Positions 52,397-61,854 of a stretch of 64,000 nt of DNA are shown here, piece by piece. Each line of letters starts with the position of its first letter. Position 1 is the first letter of the stretch. Under the pieces are notes generated by a model. It saw only the letters and a list, made by a program, of their open reading frames with translations, was not told where the DNA came from and did no database searches. Location of the stretch: contig CAMRHE010000029.1 of assembly GCA_947044405.1 (NCBI GenBank), positions 124,001 through 188,000 on the forward strand, given 5' to 3'. The position numbers and the translations under genes are program-made. Origin of the DNA: Leptodactylus fallax (lineage: Eukaryota > Chordata > Amphibia > Anura > Leptodactylidae).

Positions 52397-52715
52397 ATCA
52401 CTCCATATAACCCTGCGATCACTCCCACTGGCTTTGAAAGATTGTATCTCTATAGAGCAGCGGTTCTCAACCTGTGGGTCGCGACCCCGGCAGGGGTCGA
52501 ATGACCAAAACACAGGGGTCGCCTAAAGCCATCGGAAAATACATATTTCCGATGGCTTTAGCCACTGAGAAGTCGCGCTATTCAGCTGGAACGCACGTCA
52601 TTATGGATGTGCGTTCCAAACTGAATGCCTGTGCGCATGCGCAGACATGATTTCCGGGACCTAAGTGAAGTAAGTGCTTCCTGCTTTAGGTTGTACTTGT
52701 CATGTAAAAGTACTA

Positions 52716-53766
52716 CCGTATTTTTCGGACCAGTGGAGTGATGCTGCGGGTCCAGCCCTGAGAGGGTGCCCCGCACTGTGTAGCTCCTGGCATCCGCCGT
52801 GCCGTCACGCGGATGCCGGGTCTGTTACAATGATGGAGGCCGCTCTGCTGCAGAGCAGTCACCATAGCAACCGGGCCTCCGCTGTACAGCGGAGTCCCGG
52901 AGCTAATGCCCGCGATCAGAGTCTGACTGCGGGCATTACTACTGTATCTGTGAGCAGCCCCCCCCCCCCCCCCCCCGGCTGTAAAAACTGCCCCCCGGTC
53001 CCCACCGGCCCCATACCTGTTAAGTTGCAGGTCGACTCCCCGCGTGGCGAGATCGCGGGAGTCGACCTGTTCCGGTGATAGCCTGGAGCCTAATGAAGGC
53101 TCCCAGGCCTGTCACTGGGATACTACTACTGAGACTGGTCTATGACCAGTCTCAGTAGTAATGTACAGAATCTCCCATAGACTGCAATACACTTGTATTG
53201 CAGTCTATGGGACTTGCAATAAAACTTGCAGGTTCAAGCCCCATGAAGGGAGGGGGGCTAATAAAATAGTAAAAAAATAAAATAAAAAAAAAAAGTTCTA
53301 ACTCACCCACTTTCCCTAGAATACATATAAAAGTACAAAATTACTGTGAAACACATACACATTAGCTATCCCTGTGTCCGAAAATGCCCGGTCTACAACC
53401 TTATAAAAATATTTTTCTTGTAGGGTGAACATCAGAGCGGGAAAAAAAAATCAAAAGTGCCAAACCGCCATATTTTTTGCTGTTTCGCCTCTGATTTGAA
53501 TAAAAAGTGATCAAAGCAATAGACATTCCCCAAAATGGCATAACTAAAAAGTACATCTGGCCCTGCAAAAAAAGACGCCCTATTCCTCCCCGTACAGCTG
53601 CAGGGACACCTGTCAATGTGACCTTGCAGCTGTTGCAAAACTACAACTTCCATATATTAGACATTTTACCACATTTTTTTGACTTAAAATATTTTTCCCT
53701 ATTTTCCTCCTCTAAAACCTAGGTGCGTCTTATGGTCCGGTGCGTCTTATAGTCCGAAAAATACAG
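52716..53766. mobile_element. TA-flanked inverted-repeat element with serial hairpins
   Basis: The ends ccgtatttttcggac and, inverted, ctgtatttttcggac are flanked by TA (52714-52715, 53767-53768). The inner right end repeats 'gtgcgtcttat.gtccg'. 1051 bp, no transposase. Six different inverted repeats occur in sequence between 52789 and 53212. A fragment of the same family lies at 14882-14935. Confidence 0.75.
52789..53212. repeat. Run of six distinct inverted repeats (hairpins)
   Basis: Positions: 52789-52817 (12 bp with one bulge), 52871-52900 (near-perfect 30-base palindrome), 52904-52938 (10-bp outer and 5-bp inner stem), 53028-53069 (16 bp, one extra C), 53124-53160 (perfect 17 bp, 3-base loop) and 53173-53212 (perfect 18 bp, 4-base loop). 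The stems differ in sequence from one another. Confidence 0.9.
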
Positions 53767-55100
53767 TAAATATTATAATATGACTCAAGCCCATATTAAC
53801 CAGAAGCTTGGCCATTACTGCTCTCTGTCTTTATGTGAAGTCAGGCTATCGCCACTGTTAAGCGATATATTTATATGAACAATGGCCGTGTGGCATCTAT
53901 TTTGTTTTTGGTCTGTATATGAGGGGCTATTACAGTTATAGTGACACACAGGTAATAAGATTACTCATATGGGGGGCACTATTACTGTAATAATTCTCAA
54001 TTTCCCCATAGTTAATAACATTACCTGTGTAGGGGGTAGATCACTATGTTTAAATTATGTTTGATTTGTAGCAATTAGAATACATAATGCATATCAGGTA
54101 TTTACATTCCAAATCATAACTGTAGCGTAGCAAAATTACAGTTTTGAAGTAGCCACCAAATTTATTTTTTGGTTTGGGGTCACCGCAACATGAGGAACTG
54201 TATTGCGGGGTCACGGCATTAGAAAGGTTGAGAACCACTGCTATAGAGCAACTGATAGAGGTTCCCTTTCCTTTATATACAGTTTGCTGAATGCTCCACT
54301 TTCTGAGCTCAAGCTGTACTATATGACGGCCTGGGAACCGGACTTGGAGACCACCATAACCCCACCCCAGTTGTATGTACATTAGCAAAGGCAGTTGGAA
54401 AGTCACCCTCATGGAGCCCTCCTTAAAATTCTTCACAGAACCTATCTGGTTCCCTATAGACTACATAGTTTTTACCCTACAGTTTCACCCTCTTTTTTTT
54501 TTTTTTTTTTCAGTGCTGTGCCACTTCAGATGACACCCTTTATATCTGGTGGACTTTCCCTTTAGCCCATCGCTTTTGGATGTCCATCCATAGAATGGTG
54601 CAACGACTCTTGGGACAGTCAATCCCTCTAACTGCTCCAGTTTTCTTACTTGGCCTGAAACCATCCACCATCAGGTATGCGCAATATAAATTACTCCTAT
54701 ATATTGTAATGGCAGCAAGAATTCATATTGCTTCCAACTGGAAAAAAAAAAGTCTTTCACTGTCAAATGTCATTGGACATGTTGACACGATCATGCTGTA
54801 TGAAAAGATTAACACAACAACTTTCAGATACCTGTCTGCATTTTGACAGGGTTTGGCTTCTTTTGGTTAATAGGTCCAATATCCCAGGCCTGTCGTACTG
54901 TCTCTAGCTTTAAACTCTTGATGTGGTCGAGTGTTACTTTTTTCTCCGTTGGCAGGGACCACCTCCCCACTGACAGGTACAATATAGCGTGTTTATGTAC
55001 TATGCTGAATGTTTCATTCTCACTTAGGAATGTTTAACTTGCTACTGTTTTTCCTTATGGTTTTATTGTTGCTGTAATTCAATAAAGCTATAAAATATGG

Positions 55101-55790
55101 AGGGCAGTGTTCACTGTTGCCGAAGGTGTTCTTCATGGGGCCTGTGCCTCTGCTGTAGCATGATATTCTGAATAAGAAAAAAAAAAAAAAAAAGGGTTTG
55201 ACTTTTTTTGTTTGGTTGTTTCTAGGTTCATGTGGAGAGAAGACATGGTGCCAGTGTTGGAGTCTGGTGATGTCGAGGCTTCTACCTTATGTATCTTATA
55301 CATGGGGCTGGGCAGTTATGACCTAAATCAAAATCACGATTAATTGGGCATTCTACCTCTATTTCGATTAATGATGATTATTTAAGCCAAGTCCCCAGTA
55401 GCGGATTATAATAAGGATGAAATGGGTTGTAGCCCAAGGCCCAACCACAACTAATTACCCATTTGTCCAATTATAATCTGTCCTTGTAGTCAACTATATC
55501 AGCATCCACCAATACAGTTGTGGGGCATGGACGTCTACAGGAGGTGAGTATGTAGTGGGTCAACTGTGCTTCTATTCACTAGGATAGCAGCAGAGCTGTA
55601 ATACTTCGGCACTGAAGCTATACCAGGGGACGAAGATGTCTGCTACCAGAACCTAAATAACAAACAACATCTCTCTTATGTGCATTTTTGGCTGCTGGAA
55701 AAATGCAGCATGTTAATTTTACACGCAGAAACGACTGCAATTTAATAAGAAATAAAAAACACAACCGTTGCGTTTGTGAGTTTTATATAT
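55101..55790. other. Unassigned sequence with a shared repeat segment
   Basis: The stretch about 55565-55640 ('cttctattcactaggatagc', 'gagctgtaatacttcggcac') closely matches 62605-62680. An A-run lies at 55173-55193. No gene is recognised. Confidence 0.5.
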
Positions 55791-56194
55791 AAACTAGTAG
55801 AACACCCACGGCTTAGCTCGCGGAAAATATGTTAAATTGTTGGTTATGCTAGCTAAAGTAAAATTTTCAGTGTCACATTGAAATTGTCATTTTCAGAGTG
55901 CTACAGTAAATCTTTTTTTTCCACTTGAAATGTTTCTTATTTTCGCATTTTTCTTATTGGTCGTAACATTGTGAACTTTTTTTTTTTTTTCAACATTTTT
56001 ATTGATTTTACATATTCAATACATATTATGTAGTATAAACTATTACAACTATTTTTTGAACTATTTTTTTATCAAAAATTAAAATTTATGCACCGTACAT
56101 AAACATATAAAACATAGTGCAACCCTTCCCCGCTCCCTCCAGTGTAATCTGTAAGTAGTTCACAGACAAGAGTCAAATTGGTTTACAGTTAAAC

Positions 56195-57155
56195 AACTAT
56201 GTATTGTAGTGCTTTTTGGTAAACAGTGTTTCTGGTTTTACCTTCAGGTGCATATATAAAAAGATTTTTGGGTTACCCACTCTAGAGCAAGCAACGTACA
56301 ACTGTCCATGTGAAAATCACGGGCTCTCCAAATTAAAGCCGGCTACTTTAAGTGATTGACCTTGTGCTTTGTTTATAGTCATAGCAAATGTAAGTCGGAT
56401 TGGGAACTGCAGACGCTTAAAATTGAAGGTTATGTCACTTGGTAGCAAAGGAATACGTGGAAAACATTTGCTCCCTTAGAGTTTCCCATAAGAATAGTGG
56501 TTTCAATAACATTGGGCATGAGACTTTTAATGCACAATCTTGTGCTGTTACACATTTTTGGTGGGTCAAGGTTCTGAAGCAAAATTATTGTGGCTCTTTA
56601 TTTTTAAATGAGCTGCTGCGGTGGCATTCCAGGAGGCTCCAAAGAATTCAGGAACTCCAATGGATACATTACGGCTTGTTCACTCTCCATGACTGAATCA
56701 ATGGATATGTATGTGGTCGCTAGACCAGGCAGCCTTCCCTGAATTAGTAGATTTATGAAGCTGACACTATCATTTTTAGGTGCTAGGATTGCACGTTCAC
56801 AAAGCCACTGATGGTTGTTAAAATTATTACAAATATCAGGGAAAACTTGGTCAATAAGTTCCGTTACCAAAAATGTCATTTCACAAAAATCTTCCGGAAA
56901 GGAAATGAGAGCAGTAGTGGAATCAGTAGGGAACCTGTCATTTCCAAGGCATAGTAGCTGGTGTGTAAATTTGTCCGCAGTTGTATTTCCCATCAAATGA
57001 ACCCGCATATTAGTAGTAAGAGTTTGCTTCTGAACATGTATCCACAGATAAGAAGATTTTAGACAGGAATTCAGCTCATCTGCTGGTGTTGCTCTCTCAA
57101 GAACAGGTAACATCTGGCAGAAGTCACCTGCAAAAATTACAGCAATTGGAATGGA
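56195..57155 (-). pseudogene. Helitron helicase C-terminal fragment
   Basis: On the minus strand it reads IPIAVIFAGDFCQMLPVLER, TTNMRVHLMGNTTADKFTHQ, HQWLCERAILAPKNDSVSF, SIDSVMESEQAVMYPLEFLN and SLEPPGMPPQQL, then after shifts [39 protein letters not shown] and FSHGQLYVACSRVGNPK. These are the conserved C-terminal motifs of the PIF1-like helicase of Helitrons. At least one in-frame stop (in ESP*FSHG) and frameshifts inactivate it. The N-terminal Walker region is absent. It points away from the Rep fragment that begins a few bases beyond 57155. Confidence 0.9.
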
Positions 57156-57159
57156 ATGG

Positions 57160-58245
57160 CCAAGATGGCTATCACTTTAATCTAACACATACTGATCCCA
57201 AGACTGCTAGGCCAACCAATAAAAAAAATATCAGCTATGGACTTTTATGCCTACCAAATAATGATCAGACATGGGTCTTCTAACCACATTTTACAATGTA
57301 GGCAACTTTTTCATCAATTTATAGTTGATATGTATGCTAAGGTGGAAAGTGAGCGTCTTTTGTACATACGATTGAACCAACAAAAACTTAGAGTGGATGA
57401 ATACATTCATTTAAGGGATGCTGTTGCTAATGATGGCAACGTGATGGCAACGTGATGGCAACGTGGCTGACCTTGGGCGTATGTTTATTTTACCAGCTAC
57501 ATTTACTGGAAGTCCCAGACATATGCATGAGTGTGCTCAGGATGCTATGACATCTGTTTGGATATATGGTCGTCCTGATTTGTTTATTACAGTTACGTGT
57601 AATCCAACTTGGCCAGAGATAAAGGAAGAGCTTCTGAATGTTCAGGGCCCCTCTGATCGACATGATTTAATAGCAAGGGTTTTTAAACAAAAACTGATCA
57701 CATGCTCATTTACTGATATGGCTAAAGGATAAGATACGTCCTGATCAAATTGACAGTGTTATTTCTGCCGAGCTTACAAATCCAGAAGAGGATCCAGTAC
57801 TTTTTGAAACTATTTCTAAAAATATGATATGTGGGCCACTTAACCCAAGATCGCCATGTATGAAGGAAAAAAAAAAATTATCCTCGCAACTTGATTGTAG
57901 AAACACAAACAGGAGATGATGGTTATCCTCTTCACAGAAGACGGAAACCTAAACAGGGAGGCTATACTGCAACAATCAGATTAAAACGGGTTAAACAAAA
58001 CACAGATCTTGAAATAATCGATGGGTTGTACCTTACTCTCCACTGCTTTCAAAAATGTTTGATGCTCACATTAATGTAGAATATTGTAACTCTGTTAAGT
58101 CAATTAAATACATTTGCAAATATGTTAACAAGGGCAGTGATATGGCAGTTTTCCAGCTAGAGAATCCAAAATGTACATCTGATGAGATTATGCTGTATCA
58201 GATGGGAAGGTATATAAGTAGTAATGAAGTCGTGTGGCGATGTTG
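57160..58245 (+). pseudogene. Helitron Rep (HUH nuclease) fragment
   Basis: Readable blocks in order: GYHFNLTHTDPKTARPTNKK, RQLFHQFIVDMYAKVESERL, MFILPATFTGSPRHMHECAQ, YGRPDLFITVTCNPTWPEIK (Rep motif 1), HAHLLIWLKDKIRPDQIDS (the HUH motif, CATGCTCAT at 57701-57709), RSPCMKE, IKYICKYVNKGSDMAVF (motif 3 with the paired Tyr region) and YQMGRYISSNEVVW. An internal deletion joins FKQKLI directly to HAH in another frame, removing the residues normally before the HUH block, and other frameshifts occur. After 58245 the homology stops at a TG-rich tract. Confidence 0.9.
57433..57465 (+). repeat. Three tandem copies of an 11-bp unit in the Rep pseudogene
   Basis: gatggcaacgt occurs three times in a row. 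One copy would encode the normal DGNV followed by ADLGRM; the two extra copies add 22 bases and break the frame. Confidence 0.9.
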
Positions 58246-58380
58246 TATGTGTCTAGTGTGGTCTGGTTTTTGTGTGGTGTGTTGTGGCATTTGTGTGGTG
58301 TTGTGCTTTGTGGGTTGGTGTATGTGTGCTGTCTGTGTGATATTTGTATGGTGTTTGTGTTGTGTGTAGTGGTGTGACTT
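58246..58380. repeat. TG-rich low-complexity stretch
   Basis: Degenerate (TGTG)n sequence following the Helitron Rep fragment. Confidence 0.8.
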
Positions 58381-58467
58381 CTTTAGCAGCGATTCTTTGA
58401 CACCGTCGCTATAATCCGTCCCTGTCAGTCACAACTGTTTTCCCCTCAGCACTGTCACTTTTACCTT

Positions 58468-58828
58468 CACATTTCCCCATTATATGTATAGGGCCTAATT
58501 TCGGGGGCCCCAATCTGATGACTGGGGGACGCTAGCAAGATTTTAACGTGCACAATATTCTGCTCCTGTGGGTGGAGAGGGGGCCTGCCAAATTTCACCC
58601 AAATCGGGCAAGAACTATGGATTTGTATAGCGTGGGCTACTACAGATTTCACATTTCCCCATTATATGTATAGGGCCTAACTTCGGTGGCCCCAATCTCA
58701 TGACGGGGACGGTAGAGAGATGTAACGTGCGCAGTATTCTGCTCCTGTGGGTGGAGAGTGGGAGTGCCAAATTTCACCCAAATTGGGCGAGAACTATGGA
58801 TTTGTATAGAGCAGGCTAATACAGATTT
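58468..58828. repeat. Tandem duplication of a 182-bp unit
   Basis: Both units start cacatttccccattatatg (58468 and 58650) and share 'gtgggtggagag', 'gccaaatttcacccaaat' and 'aactatggatttgtatag'. Differences are scattered. It may be part of the flanking Helitron, whose 3' end was not found. Confidence 0.9.
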
Positions 58829-58831
58829 TGA

Positions 58832-58832
58832 G

Positions 58833-58904
<72 letters not shown>
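58832..58904. repeat. (TA)n microsatellite
   Basis: About 36 TA dinucleotides with one TG interruption. Confidence 0.95.
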
Positions 58905-58906
<2 letters not shown>

Positions 58907-58910
58907 TTAG

Positions 58911-60230
58911 TTCACTATGTGGGGCCTTAGTCTAGCTTCTCTCTACTACTGCCCCCCCCCCCACTTGCCCCCACTGGTTGTGTGACAAGGTCCCCCTCCC
59001 ACATTATAATTGTAAGACTCACCCTCCATTTGCAGATCAAAAAAATCTCATATTTGTTCCCACACTGTATAACGCCCCCTTTACTGTGTAAGGGTTGGTT
59101 CACACTTGCGCCTGGAGTCTGTCTCCTGTGAATCCGACCTAAATATCAGAAAAAGGATAGGGAGAGGTTTGTTTAAAAACCCATTTACTTCAATGGGTTT
59201 TTAAAGCAACCCGTACTGTAGGTGTCTGATTGCAGCCTCTGTGCCACGAAGCCGCTTTTTTTTTTTTAGTAGGAAAAAAGTCACATATGCAGGTCCATAC
59301 TGGCCCAAACAGTACAGTATATTGCCTTCCTTTGCTAGCTCACACTTAATATGGCCTGCACGCAGTATATGGCTCCACCATTCCACCTATATGTTTGGCC
59401 TCCATACAGTATACGACCCCCACATAATGCCATGTTAGGCTGCTATCTATTGGAATAGGTAGCAGCTGATAATTTATTCACTCTTCCATGCTCCTGTGCA
59501 GGCAGGCCTAGCTGCCAAATTGAGGGAACACTGTACCTGACGCTGAAGAACGCCAGGACGTCCTGTCATTGTTAAGTATTGTGACGTAACACAGTGCATA
59601 CATGAGAACAGGGCTCAATTCTTCATTCTTAGAAAGTTCTGTGTACAGGATATTTCAGTCTATTGGAAGTAATATTATACACTAACAGGCAAATAGTGAT
59701 TAGCCATTACATAAAAACCACCTGCCTGATATTGTGTAGGTCCATCTTCTGCCACCAAGACAACTCAGACCCATCAAGGCATAAACTCAACAAGACCTCC
59801 AGAGGTGTCCTGTGGAATCTGCTACCAAGGTGTTAGCAGCTAAATTATTTAAAGGAGTATTTCTGTAAAGCGGTCCAAATTATGTTGGTGCTACACAAGT
59901 AAAAGAAATATTTCCGTCAAAACAAGTTATTCCCAATATGGATAACCAGTAGATCACTAGGGATCTGACCATTGGAAGCCACAGTAATCCTGAGAATAGG
60001 GGTCCTATTTCTTTCCATTGAATAGAATGATGATCCATAATGTTCTCTGCCTATCTGTTCATCACTTTGAGACTGCCATAGATAATCAAATGCAGAACTC
60101 TACTTCTTTTCAGCGTTCCCATAGAGATAAATGAAGCAGTAGTACAGTAGTAGACTGCTAAGACCCCCACTGGTCCCGAGAGCAGAGAGTCCTTTCCCCT
60201 ACACTTGGTCATTCTGCCCACTAATATATA
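58911..60230. other. Unassigned intergenic sequence with repeat fragments
   Basis: It contains a half copy of the fold-back MITE family ('ggttggttcacacttgcgcc', 59094), a segment (59560-59690) shared with 62770-62870, and a segment 59700-59850 ('attgtgtaggtccatcttct', 'aagacctccagaggtgtcct') whose start reappears at 63952-64000. No gene. Confidence 0.55.
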
Positions 60231-61854
60231 CAGTGCCTTGCTAAAGTATTCGGCCCCCTTGAACTTTTTAACCTTTTGCCACATTTTATGCTTCAAACAT
60301 AAATATATAAAATTTAAATTTTTTGGTGAAGAATCAACAACAAGTGGGACACAATTGTGAAGTGGAACGAAATTTATTGGTTATTTTAAACTTTTGTAAA
60401 AAATTGAAAAGTGGGGCGTGCAATATTATTCGGCCCCTTTACTTTCAGTGCAGCAAACTCACTCCAGAAGTTCAGTGAGGATCTCTGAATGATCCAATGT
60501 TGTCCTAAATGACTGATGATGATAAATATAATCCACCTGTGTGTAATCAAGTCTCCGTATAAATGCATCTGCTCTGTGATAGTCTCAGGGTTCTGTTTAA
60601 AGCGCAGAGAGCATCATGAAGACCAAGGAACACACCAGGCAGGTCCGTGATACTGTTGTGGAGAAGTTTAAAGCAGGATTTGGATACAAAAATATTTCCC
60701 AAACTTTAAACATCCCAAGGAGCACTGTGCAAGCGATCATATTGAAATGGAAGGAATATCAGACCACTGCAAATCTATCAAGACCCGGCCGTCCCTCTAA
60801 ACTTTCATCTCAAACAAGGAGAAGACTGATCAGAGATGCAGCCAAGAGGCCCATGATCACTCTGGATGAACTGCAGAGATCTACAGCTGAGGTGGAAGAG
60901 TCTGTCCATAGGACAACAATCAGTCGTACACTGCACAAATCTGGCCTTTATGGAAGAGTGGCAAGAAGAAAGCCATTTCTCAAAGATATCCATAAAAAGT
61001 CTCGTTTTAAAGTTTGCCACAAGCCACCTGGGAGACACACCAAACATATGGAAGAAGGTGCTCTGGTCAGATGAAACCAAAATCCTACTTTTTGGCCACA
61101 ATGCAAAACGATGTGTTTGGTGTAAAAGCAACACAGCTCATCACCCTGAACACACCATCCCCACTGTCAAACATGGTGATGGCAGCATCATGGTTTGGGC
61201 CTGCTTTTCTTCAGCAGGGATAGGGAAGATGGTTAAAATTGATGGGAAGATGGATGGAGCCAAATACAGGACCATTCTGGAAGAAAACCTGTTGGAGTCT
61301 GCAAAAGACCTGAGACTGGGACGGAGATTTATCTTCCAACAAGACAATGATCCCAAACATAAAGCAAAATCTACAATGGAATGGTTCACAAATAAACGGA
61401 TCCAGGTGTTAGAATGGCCAAGACAAAGTCCAGACCTGAATCCAATCGAGAATCTGTGGAAAGAGCTGAAAACTGCTGTTCACAAATGCTCTCCATCCAA
61501 CCTAACTGAGCTCGAGCTGTTTTCCAAGGAAGAATGGGCAAGAATTTCAGTCTCTCGATATGCAAAACTGTTAGAGACATACCCCAAGCGACTTGCAGCT
61601 GTAAATCGCAGCAAAAGGTGGCACTACAAAGTATTAACTTAAGGGGGCCGAATAATTTGGCACGCCCCACTTTTCAGTTTTTTATTTTTTGCAAAAGTTT
61701 AAAATATCCAATAAATTTCGTTCCACTTCACGATTGTGTCCCACTTGTTGATTCTTCACCAAAAAATTAAAATTTTATATCCTTATGTTTGAAGCCTGAA
61801 ATGTGGCAAAAGGTTGAAAAGTTCAAGGGGGCCGAATACTTTTGCAAGGCACTG
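60231..61854 (+). mobile_element. Tc1-like transposon G, nearly intact
   Basis: 1624 bp flanked by TA. The ends cagtgccttgctaaagtatt and, inverted, cagtgccttgcaaaagtatt begin inverted regions of about 200 bp, with 'gtggggcgtgc' / 'gcacgccccac' inside. It carries a plus-strand transposase with one obvious frameshift. Confidence 0.94.
60616..61642 (+). pseudogene. Tc1-like DD34E transposase of element G, single frameshift
   Basis: The first frame runs from MKTKEHTRQVRDTVVEKFKA through GRPSKLSSQTRRRLIRD to HKKSRFK. One extra T near 61005 (cgttttaaag) shifts it; the next frame continues FATSHLGDTPNIWKKVLWSD (first Asp), [11 protein letters not shown] (second Asp) and [11 protein letters not shown] (Glu), 34 residues apart, to the stop at 61642. 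The C-terminus (NRSKRWHYKVLT) is altered relative to the usual GGATKY end of relatives. The sequence is otherwise well preserved. Confidence 0.92.

Larger units (their letters stand above)
52458..54240. mobile_element. Non-autonomous hAT element in the L1 fragment, carrying a nested element
   Basis: The 8-bp duplication ctatagag flanks it (52450-52457, 54241-54248). The ends cagcggttctcaacc and, inverted, cagtggttctcaacc are hAT-type. 1783 bp, no transposase. A 16-bp perfect hairpin lies near its left end (52523-52561). A TA-flanked element (52716-53766) makes up most of the interior. Confidence 0.9.
50835..55100 (+). pseudogene. 5'-truncated L1-like LINE, broken by three insertions
   Basis: The reverse transcriptase core is readable as LDIEKAFDSLSWSYLAYVL and GTCQGCPLTSALFALA (50895-51082). 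After an insertion it continues with NFVFQTRDKYLPYLEINLHS, DWHFLPFLGLVEFIWLKWSL and QLGGLSVPNLYKYYIAARLS (51411-52187), then 52397-52457, then 54241 onwards with DDTLYIWWTFPLAHRFWMSI and VFLLGLKPSTIRYAQYKLLL. It ends with AATAAA near 55080. Insertions: TTAA MITE (51083-51410), fold-back MITE (52188-52396) and hAT element (52458-54240). It lies about 700 bp upstream of the OS9 start. Many stops; dead. Confidence 0.87.

Noticed and set aside
53150..53260. tRNA-like B box (ggttcaagccc) suggesting a tRNA or SINE
   Set aside because: No A box or cloverleaf could be drawn; a similar phrase at 63645 is part of a dispersed repeat.
58246..58369. Cys/Val-rich frame after the Helitron Rep fragment
   Set aside because: It is TG-rich low-complexity sequence, not conserved protein.
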